Source: Oncomelania hupensis
Lineage: Eukaryota > Mollusca > Gastropoda > Littorinimorpha > Pomatiopsidae
Direction of reading: 5' to 3'
Assembly: GCA_036898135.1 (NCBI GenBank)
Contig: CM072511.1
Location: forward strand, 51,389,638 to 51,453,637
DNA: 64,000 bases
Every line of letters starts with the position of its first letter. Positions within the stretch are counted from its first letter, which is position 1. A model generated the notes under the pieces. That model ran no database searches. It was not told the DNA's origin and saw only the letters and a program-made list of their open reading frames with translations. Shown one piece after another: positions 1 through 18,400 of this stretch. A program made the position numbers and the translations under genes.

Positions 1-429
1 GCCCACAGCGGAAGCTCTAGGGACAAAACCTTTAACACTAGGAGACTCCCTGAATACAAGGCAAGCCTCATCAGACTCGGCAGAAGCAAGAGTCCCGCCT
101 AGGAAGGAATGGAGGTGAGGTAGGGGTACCGAAACCTCCTCCATCACCTGAGGACAAAAGGCCGCAGCGTGTTGAACCGCCTCTATAAAAGAGCCTCAGG
201 GTTAAGAGCCGGATACAAAGCTCCAGCACCCGAGCAAACAGAAACTAGGGTAGGAGGAACCAAGAGTGCCCCACCCCCACCAGAAGGCGGCGCGCACAAA
301 GGCAAAGCGGCGTTCGCATGTAATCCGGAGGAAGGTAACGAAAAAACCGAACCAACAGCCCCGGAAACCAGCACCCCCGACCCACAACCGAAACCGGAAG
401 TGACAGAGGTCGGAGGGTGAACAGGGAAG
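1..429. other. GC-rich unassigned segment at left edge
   Basis: No recognisable gene. The base composition is clearly richer in G+C than the AT-rich DNA from about 2100 onward. A TATA-like box (ctctataaaagagcc) lies at about 180-194. An 83-codon reading frame runs from 169 to 420 on the plus strand and is proline/glutamate-rich with no family resemblance I can name. The segment leads into the minisatellite and may be part of the same larger repetitive or mobile unit, but no terminal repeats are visible inside the window. Confidence 0.4.
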
Positions 430-1312
430 GCTTGACTCAAACCAGAAACGGAAGGGGGCCACGGGCAAACCGTACCCCCCGATCCGGAAACCGGAGCCCC
501 CGCCCCACGACCGCAAGCGGAAGTGGAGTACAAAGGAGGACGAGAGGGAGAAACCAAACCGGAAGAGGGTGACGGGTGTACCGTACCCCCCGTACCGGAA
601 ACCAGAGCCCCCACCCCACGACCGCAAGCGGAAGTGGAGTACAAAGGAGGATGAGAGGGAGAAACCAAACCGGAAGAGGGTGACGGGTGTACCGTACCCC
701 CCGTACCGGAAACCAGAGCCCCCACCCCACGACCGCAAGCGGAAGTGGAGTACAAAGGAGGATGAGAGGGAGAATCCAAACCGGAAAAGAGGGTGACGGG
801 TGCACCGTACCCCCCGTACCGGAAACCAGAGCCCCCGCCCCACGACCGGAAGCGGAAGTGGAGTACAAAGGAGGATGAGAGGGAGAAACCAAACCGGAAG
901 AGGGTGACGGGTGTACCGTACCCCCCGTACCGGAAACCAGAGCCCCCACCCCACGACCGCAAGCGGAAGTGGAGTACAAAGGAGGATGAGAGGGAGAATC
1001 CAAACCGGAAAAGAGGGTGACGGGTGCACCGTACCCCCCCGTACCGGAAACCAGAGCCCCCACCCCACGACCGCAAGCGGAAGTGGAGTACAAAGGAGGA
1101 TGAGAGGGAGAAACCAAACCGGAAGAGGGTGACGGGTGTACCGTACCCCCCGTACCGGAAACCAGAGCCCCCACCCCACGACCGCAAGCGGAAGTGGAGT
1201 ACAAAGGAGGATGAGAGGGAGAATCCAAACCGGAAAAGAGGGTGACGGGTGCACCGTACCCCCCGTACCGGAAACCAGAGCCCCCGCCCCACGACCGCAA
1301 GCGGAAGTGGAG
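430..1312. repeat. Minisatellite, 111/113-bp units in a partly alternating pattern
   Basis: About eight tandem units. The shared anchor gaagtggagtacaaagg recurs at 520, 631, 742, 855, 966, 1080 and 1191, with a last degenerate start at 1304, giving spacings of 111, 111, 113, 111, 114, 111 and 113. Two unit types exist. Type A has gaaaccaaaccggaagaggg followed by gtaccg; type B has gaatccaaaccggaaaagag followed by gcaccg and is 2 bp longer. The order is A A B A B A B, so the array behaves partly as a ~224-bp higher-order repeat. Because 111 is a multiple of three and the unit has few stop triplets, the minus strand stays open in all three frames. I treat those frames as a by-product of composition. 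Confidence 0.9.
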
Positions 1313-1429
1313 AGCAATGGGGGCTGGACCGAGGGGGTGAGGGACAAACCGGACGAACCGGAAGCCACACCCCCTGTCGCCGCAGGACGAAACACTGCGT
1401 GCAGTGTTGAATATGTCCCAAGCTTGACA

Positions 1430-1700
1430 TTAGCCCGAAGGCCCGACCCGGACTGAATCCCGCAGGAAACAGAAGGGAAGGCTTCGGCAGGGAGCGTATC
1501 CGGCCGTGCCGGGGCGTCCCCGCCGGAAATTGATGTGGTCCTAAACTAGGGCGACCACTTATATGAGCCAGAAGTCCCGACCCGGTCTGAATCCCGTAGG
1601 AAACAGAAGGGAACGGCTTCAGCAAGTAGCTGGCCCGGCCGTGCCGGAGCGTCCCTGCTGGAAAATATGATGTGGTCCTAAACTAGGGCGACCACTTATA
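1430..1700. repeat. 137-bp tandem duplication
   Basis: Two adjacent copies share blocks such as cccgacccgg, tgaatcccg, aggaaacagaaggga, ccggccgtgccgg and ctaaactagggcgaccactt. The last block begins at 1541 and again at 1678, a spacing of 137 bp. The copies have diverged by several substitutions, so the duplication is not very recent. It lies directly after the minisatellite and before a perfect hairpin. Confidence 0.85.
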
Positions 1701-1729
1701 CGTTTCTGGCCGTAACCTTGGCCAGAAAC
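1700..1729. repeat. Perfect 11-bp inverted repeat (hairpin)
   Basis: The arms cgtttctggcc and ggccagaaacg are exact reverse complements separated by 8 bases. The hairpin sits at the end of the 137-bp duplication and might mark the terminus of a mobile unit. No function can be assigned. Confidence 0.7.
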
Positions 1730-2444
1730 GGCCCCAAGGTCACTTCTGGCAAGACCAAGGAGCCCCCCTCACCTCACTACCACCACTCCCCACCTCCCTA
1801 CCACAGCCTATACTGACCTGAAAGGCAGAGGACCACGAAGAAGGGGGCGCAGGAGTGGACAAACAGCGAAGCCAACGAAGCAAAGCAGTCGTAAGACGGC
1901 AGAAGAGGGGACGGAAGAAAACCCCGATCGTAGCGGGCGCTGCGCTAACAGCAACAGAAAGGACCGTAAACCGACCCAACTAGCGGGAACGGTCGACGAA
2001 GTAGAGACACGCAGCGACGGGGTGGAACTCGACGAACCGCTGCGGTAACAGGATAACAGGATAATAAACCATAAAGAAAACCTTACAACTCCGCCGGCAG
2101 TAGCGACAACGAACTACCGGGCGAACGGAGTAAGCCAGCAAAAAGAGCTACAGTAGGCACAACCACTCTAACCAAGTGCCAAAAAAGGAATGAGGTGTGC
2201 TGTCCTTTGCCGTGAGCGCTTAGACGCGTATTGTAGCACGTGGGACACGGGACGGTTTGGTGCAAGGGAAGCAACTCTATGTTTGATTGGATTTTGCCAG
2301 CTTCCGCTAAAAGGGCACTATCACCTAGCAACGCCAAAACATTGCACTTGTTGAGTCATGGTACAGTATGTGTAATTAATTAGAAATTTCAAACCTAAAA
2401 CAAGAGAAAATGAAATAAGAGAAAATGAAACAAGAAGCACATAC
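1730..2444. other. No recognised gene; composition changes from GC-rich to AT-rich near 2100-2350
   Basis: I see no exon here that continues RIOK2 on the minus strand and no repeat family matching elsewhere in the window. The remaining RIOK2 C-terminal exons should lie left of position 1, unless they are very divergent exons hidden in this stretch. Confidence 0.4.
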
Positions 2445-11577
<9,133 letters not shown>

Positions 11578-11741
11578 TCTGTATTAGAAAAAACAATACT
11601 TTGATCTCCCAAGAGTTGCAAGACTCCATGTGTCTTAAAACCGGAAGTTCACACAATCGGAAGTCTACGACCAGACTCTGTAAATCTATAACTGGCAAAT
11701 GCCGTCACCAAATGTGTTTATTTTCCTCCCCTTCCCCTACC

Positions 11742-11765
11742 ACCCCCCCCCCCCCCCCCCCCCCC
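11742..11765. repeat. Poly-C tract
   Basis: An uninterrupted run of about 24 cytosines, about 165 bp upstream of the RIOK2 start codon (11577, minus strand). It could influence promoter structure but nothing in the sequence shows it. Confidence 0.8.
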
Positions 11766-11999
11766 TTCTACTATGACAGTTAATACCTGAACTATTAATA
11801 TTACACTGAATTCTGCCAGAATGAATCAAATATTGTTGTGCATAGTTCTAAAAGAAACAAAACAATAAAAAGGTGACTCACTTTTCAACATATAAAATGA
11901 AAAAAAAAGGTTGAAAGTACTATAACGAAGCCACAAACAAGAATGAAATAATAAAATGCACAAAAAAGTCCCCAATTAAAAACAGTTGGTGATATAGTT

Positions 12000-13040
12000 T
12001 CCAGTATTATTATACAATACGACATCCCCTGGCCTCATCCTATCAGCTGCACGGCCACACCCTATAGCTATAGAGACCGTTGCCTCGGCAAAGTACCTGG
12101 GGCTCACCATCAGGCGGGACGTGAGCTGGGAGGAGCATATCGACACCATCATCAGCAAGGCCAGCAGGACCCTTGGGTTCCTGCGTAGAAACCTGAAAAT
12201 CAGCTCCAGTAACATCAAGGAGAGAGCATACAAGGCCTTTGTGAGGCCTGTACTGGAGTACACGTCTTCAGTATGGGACCCACACACGCAGAAGTCCATC
12301 GACAGGCTGGAAGCTGTCCAGCGCCGTGCCGCGCGGTTTGTCTTGAAGCGCTACCACAATACGTCCAGTGTCAGCCAAATGCTTGACGCCCTAGGATGGC
12401 TGTCGCTGGAGCAGCGAAGACAGACCGCTCGCCTTGCCATGCTGTTTAAGATTCCCCACAGCATGGTTCACTGCCCTATCATCAAAGGCAAGTTGGTTCC
12501 TCTACCAAGCCGACAGCGACGAGGTCACGACCAGCAGTACAGCCTGCTCAACTGCCGTACTCAGTACAGATCAAGCTCGATCCTACACTCCAAGAACTGT
12601 GAAGGATTGGAATTCACTCCCCCAGAACTTGGTTGAGGCCAAGACGTTGGACACATTCGTGTCCAGGGCCTCTTCCAGGCCACACTAGTACTCCAGACCA
12701 CTAGCTCCCCCCCCTCGCCACCACCACCTCAATCTCCAACATCCTACTTCGTCCCACTACCCCTCACATCCCCCGTATTGTCTACTCCCTTTTTGAGTTA
12801 TTCAGGTCAGAGCCTTACTCTTCTTACATCCCGCCCCCCCCCCCCCCCCTCCCAGTGATGGTGACACAAACTGTATATAATGTGGTGGGAATACCTAATT
12901 GATCTGGACTGTCCAGGGACTATGAACTTTATCTTCTTGCGATACGGCCTCGCGCATGTGCGTAAACCCATTTAGTGCCACGAGATCAACATTATGATTG
13001 TGGGCGCTCAAGGAAAGACAAGACAAGACAAGACAAGGGA
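12000..13040 (+). mobile_element. 5'-truncated non-LTR retrotransposon, RT C-terminal end, (AGACA)n tail
   Basis: The plus strand encodes the region after the RT palm: SAKYLGLTIRRDVSWEEHI, then LEYTSSVWDPHT, then LEAVQRRAARFV, typical of CR1/L2/Jockey-like LINEs. The frame runs from about 12010 to 12480, then shifts by one and finishes with VKDWNSLPQNLVEAKTLDTF before the stop near 12688. A 3' untranslated part follows and ends in agacaagacaagacaag at about 13015-13037, a microsatellite-type tail. The catalytic RT and endonuclease are absent. It lies between RIOK2 and MBD2/3. Confidence 0.85.
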
Positions 13041-13279
13041 AACAAAATTAGGACAATCCAACACACACACAAACTGCAGCACAAACACCTCTGCCAACAT
13101 CACTACAAATAAAGAACACTTTATCACAGATCACATATCAACAGACCAAACAATAAATAAATCACAGTGTCAGACTGATATGAAAAAAAGGGAGAGAATG
13201 AGGGTGAGGGTGAGGGGTGGATGGGAAGAGGGTGGGGGTGGGAGATGAAATACACACATTCACACACAAACACTCACAA

Positions 13280-13695
13280 CATAAACACACTTCTATTCAT
13301 TTTGAGAGATATATTACAGTTTGTTTTAATAGCTGAATGGATTTGGGGACAAACTAGATTTGGTTTGTACAGTAGAATACCTTGGTATGCGGAAACGGCA
13401 TCCAGATGGAAGAACATCGTAATGTTTAGCCAGAGCATCACATTGTGTAGTATACCCCGCAATCACCCTACCTTTTGAACACACGACCTTCATACAACTC
13501 ATTCAAACTCTTCTGCTGCTCACCATCTACTTTTCCACATACTTTCACCACTCTGTAAAGCACATTCTTGTCATTCACACTCAAGCCACCAATAAAACAC
13601 CTGTACAGAGAGCACAGGATGGACTTGTTAACATTCAGAGATTGGAGTTTTTGAAGACAGTAAATTCTTGATTGACATTTCTTGTGATTGGACAC
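13280..13695 (-). mobile_element. Non-LTR retrotransposon RT C-terminal remnant
   Basis: The minus strand encodes LQKLQSLNVNKSILCSLY, then GGLSVNDKNVLYRVVKVCGK, the post-RT segment common in L2-like LINEs. After a frame change it continues with a tail resembling the usual C-terminal pattern (FFHLDAVSAYQ, then IHSAIKTN). Several stops and shifts make it a dead fragment. It is a different lineage from the GGATA-tailed elements nearby. Confidence 0.6.
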
Positions 13696-13699
13696 TGTA

Positions 13700-15426
13700 C
13701 TAGTATCAAAATTAAATTTGTTGTCACAATATTTGTACTATTTCACGTGTTTCATTTTCATGCCACCAATAAACAGATCTGAGATAACAATGCCATTGGG
13801 TTTTTACGGAAGTCAATCAACATTTTTTTTTCTTCTTAAAAATCAGAGCAAGGTAGTTCTCTTTGCACAAGGTGGAAAATCGTTGAACCTTCAGAAAGTA
13901 GTATGAGTCAAAGTTAAAGATCATTGAGAGGTGTGTCATCAGAATACTTAATATTAGAAGCATCATTACCAGTAGTCATTTGTATGGAGAGTAAACAGGA
14001 CAGGGGAACATTTGCAAGGCTATGATCTAATAAGAAAAAAAGGAAAGAGAAAGAACAAGAAAGAGAGAAAATACAATAAAATAAAGTTGACACTGACAAC
14101 ACACCACATTCATAATGCCATAGATAGGCACTTGATGACTTGCGTACATTTGGCTCTATATTTTTTTAACAAGCACACAAAAAAACAGGAATCGAGTTAT
14201 AGCATTGATGTTGTATCTTTGTTAAACCATACTGAACCAGTGGAAAAGACAGAAAACATCAACTAGATGTATAGCAACAAATCTCGAATCCATACTACAC
14301 ACACCTCACAAATCATTCATAAACAACAAAAAACTGAACAGGCAGTTTTTTAAATAGTTCAATTTAATCAAATTAAAAGGCAGCAAATACATTTTTGAAC
14401 ATGCAGCCAAAATTTATTGCATAATCAATAGATCATTTCAAATTAAATCCGAGCAAAAGGTGCATGTCTAGCGTGCACGGCATGAATTATCTCCCTTACC
14501 CTCAACTTCAAACCTTTTTTGTTAATTTTTAGTGGAAAATAAATCAGCCCCAACGACTTACGAGTTACGGGACAGGATATGATAGAAAATCAGATCTTAA
14601 TAAAATGCAGTCAAGTTCAAATCATTTTAATCTTAGAACTGTTTTATGTTTAATGTATTAGTTGCCCACACAAAAATAACTTCTTTCACAAAATATAACT
14701 GGTTTGATTTCAGCTTGTTTAAAAAAGCATGTTATAAAAGGAAAAAAAGTTCATCTCACAGTGTATGGAACTGAAATGTCAACAGTCACTAGATATATAA
14801 AGATGCCTTTCTTCCTACTCTTCACATTGTTCTCCACGTTGGAAAATATGTTTTTACATTTTCACACACAATGTTTAAAGCTAAGTATTTTCTCTAAGGC
14901 ATAACCTGTCAGATGAGAGGCAACAGAGATGTATTTTCAGACCAGCTTTGTGAAGGTGCAATCCATCTGCTCTTTCTCACTGTTTCCATTCAAAGCTGGG
15001 AGGATTGAGGTGATTGCAAGGTGATGTTTTGTTTCTCGGCACTTCTAAAGGCCCTGGATCAGTGGATGGACTCCTGTCTAGTTCTAAAAAGGCTTGGCAG
15101 TGCTTAACTTGTTTAAACAAAAGAATGTGCCCTAGCCAATGTGCTGTCATGTCATAATGATGTAATACAACAGTCATTTTCACTCTAACACCACCTCACT
15201 CACCCAACCTCTCCCCCCCCACCCTTCATCCCATAAATCCTCCTCCCCTATTCCACCCACACCCTTGCTGTTTTGTTTCCCATAGCAGAACACGTCCAAT
15301 AAGATGATGATGATGATGATGATGATTTATATAGCACCTCCTCCAGCTTCAAGATCCCTTCCTCTGTTGATTACTCTTTTAACTATCCATATAACGCATT
15401 CCATGGCTCCTAAAGCACTGTACTGC
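13700..15426. other. Intergenic sequence with no gene recognised
   Basis: AT-rich, with no conserved reading frame. It contains a C-rich stretch at about 15210-15260 and a (GAT)n microsatellite at about 15304-15328. The sequence following the microsatellite (tttatatagcacc) resembles the 3' end of a LINE family seen again near 35940. Confidence 0.5.
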
Positions 15427-18400
15427 CTACAACTCCTCTCTTAGTGCATCTTGCAATCGTTTGCGAGCTTCTTGAACTCTCTGTTCCTGCCGCTGTATGT
15501 CTTCCTCTGTGACTAACATTTGCTGGATGTGTGGCTGGCTGGCATCAATGTTGACCCCAGGGTTCTTCTGGATGGATGAGCGACTACTAGTCTGGCCTGT
15601 GACAGGAACAGCGTTCAGATGGAGGGCAGCTGATATACTTTGCAGCACACTCTCTGTGTCTAACTCTGGACCCACACCTAAAATTGACAACAGGATCAAA
15701 ACATTTAAAAACGGTTTCTTCCCACAATGTACCCTTTATGTCAAAGTACATGAATGAAACCTCCAAAAATTCAAATCTCGATAAGACAAGTTCCCTGATA
15801 TCCAGTTTCCACTCAGCAGATTTCACCCATTTACATGAAAAATGCAAATGTATGTTGTGTGCATTGTTCATTTTTGGGCAACATAAATATACACTTTGAA
15901 CTGGATTATCTAGAGAAAGGGCCAATAAATACCCCCCTCCTCCTGTTTCTTCTTATTATTTGTATTATTACTATTATTATTAAAACTGGCAACCGAAGTA
16001 AGTACAGTAATACACAGATATTCACACATTAAATCAGCTTCATGACACACCTACATAGCTGTCAACACAAAGTTTTGATAGCCTTTAGAATTGATAATGG
16101 ACCATGAACTCATTATACAATAAATAGCGTGTTTATGGAGAATATTTTAAACAAATCTTACCATTCATGTTTCTTGGCAACTCCATGGAATGAATGGTTT
16201 CTTCAGAACTGTCACAGGCTCTCAGCCCCTGCAGCCGTTTTTCCCAGAATAACTGAAAACATTCAATGTCATCAATGAGTTTCAATCTATGCCACATGCG
16301 AATTGTTGCTGTATTGCAAGGATTGGTGAAAGGCCTAAGAGCAATACTTCTGCCAATAATCAAATGTCAAAAAGTTCTTGTTGTGATGTCATATGCACAG
16401 AAATCACAAGATCACCCAGCTACATGAGTAAGAAAATATTTTAAATAAAGGTAAAATAGTGTAATAAAACATAACCTTTATTTTTGCACTAAATATAAAA
16501 TGACCCTTGAAAAATCAATTTTAAATATAACTGAAAAAAGTGACAATATTTAGTTCACTGTTGCTGTAATTCCTGCTTACCTGTTTTGGCTGTTCTTGAA
16601 CGCCATGTTTCAGATCAGTCTTTGTTTTGCTCTCAGGACGATTGCGAATGACTGTTACTGGCTGTTTAAAGATGGATGCTGTTTGTCGGATTGGTAACAC
16701 CAAACTCGAGTCTAACCGCATACCTGCAATTAAACAAAGGTATGAGAAGTGAGGTATTTATTACCAATGGGTTTATCTAAAAAAACATCACCTATCACTA
16801 ACCTGAACTTCCTATCCTATCCTATCCCGTAACTCAGAGTTCGTAGGGGCACCACAGATGATCGTTTAACCAGCGTACTCCATCTTTCCCTGTCCTCAGC
16901 AACCCTGATTGTTTCGCTCAGTGTCAAACCAGTCCATTCTCGAATGTTATCCTTCAACCTCTTTTTCAGTCTCCCTCTTCTTCTACCTCCTTGCACTGTG
17001 CCTTGCAGGATGGTCTTTGCAAGACCTGATGATCTGGTGACGTGGCCATACCATCGGAGTTTCCATTTTTTCATCACTGTAAGCAGGTCATCGCGCTGTC
17101 CAATGGCTTGTGTGATGGTCTGTCGGACTTCGTCGTTGGTGATGTGCTGGGTATAGGAAATGCCCAGAAGTCTTCTGTAGCACCTCATCTCCATGCTTTG
17201 TATTCTTCGTTGGAGATCTTGGGCCCTGTGGGTTCGGGCACTGATTAGAATAGACCCAACGTTTCCCGACGTGTCGTAAGAGGCGACTAACAGGGGTGAT
17301 GCCAGCACGGCATCACTGGGCGAAAGTCTTCTACACAGAAGTCACCGGCCAGGACGGAGGAACCTCATGTTACTACAGGTTCAACGACCACGTGCTCGGG
17401 GCCAAGGCGAGCCACACTGTATTCGTGGATATTGGCTGTGGACAACAGCCTGGAGAGGATTGGGCCCTGCCAGGTCTTTCTTGCCCAAGACACACTGCAT
17501 GATGAATAAAACCTGAACTTGCAAGGTGGCAATTAAAACACTACCCGAGTTTTCTCCTGGAAATAATTAAATAGCGTTGTGCAATTCCAATCAACTGTAT
17601 TTTGTTTATTTTGGAAAGACAGAACCATCAGTCTACATTCCAAGGTAAGGCTGCTGCACTCCCTTGTCATCTCTATCTTCCTATGCGCTTGCAAAACATG
17701 GACCCTCACAGCAGATCCACAACATAGAATATAAAGCACAGAGATGAGGTGCTACAGAAGACTTCTGGGCATTTCCTATACCCAGCAAATCACCAACAAG
17801 AAGTCCGACAGACCATCACACAAGCCATTGGACAAGATGATGACATGCTCACAGTGGTGAAAAATGGAAACTCCGATGGTATGGCCAGGTCACCAGAGCA
17901 TCAGGCCTTGCAAAAACCATCCTGCAAGGCACGGTGCAAGGAGGCAGAAGAAGATGGAGACAGAAAAAGAGGTGGGAGGACAACATTCGAGAATGGACTG
18001 GTTTGACACTGAACGAAGCGATGAGGGCAGCTGAGAACAGTGAAAGATGAAGTACGCTGGTTAAACGATCATCTGTGGTCCCCCAACGACATTTGGGTTA
18101 CAGGATTAGGATAGGATAGGATAGGTATTTTTGAAAGGCTTATCCTATCCGAATCCATAACTCGAAGATCGTTGGGGCACCACAGATGATCATTTAACCA
18201 GCGAACTAAAACTTTCTCTGTCCTCAGCAACCCTCATGGCTTTACTCAGTGTCAAGCCAGTCCATTCTCGAATGTGTCCTCCCACTTCTTTTTCTGTCTC
18301 CCTCTTCATTTGCCTCCTTGCACCGTGCCTTGTTCCCGATGGCGCTGTTGTGGAGGACTGTACAAGTAGCCTTGTCATACAGGCTTTTGATGACTTCAAT

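Noticed and set aside
430..1312. Possible CRISPR array
   Set aside because: The repeats are contiguous 111-114-bp units without unique spacers, in a eukaryotic genome.
183..1625. 480-, 397- and 287-codon minus-strand reading frames over the minisatellite
   Set aside because: All three minus-strand frames are open at once across the tandem array, the peptides are repeats of the same unit, and there is no splice or family support. Openness follows from GC-rich repeats with few stop triplets.
1430..1700. Hammerhead ribozyme in the 137-bp duplication
   Set aside because: I looked for the conserved CTGATGA and GAAA core with three stems on both strands and did not find it.
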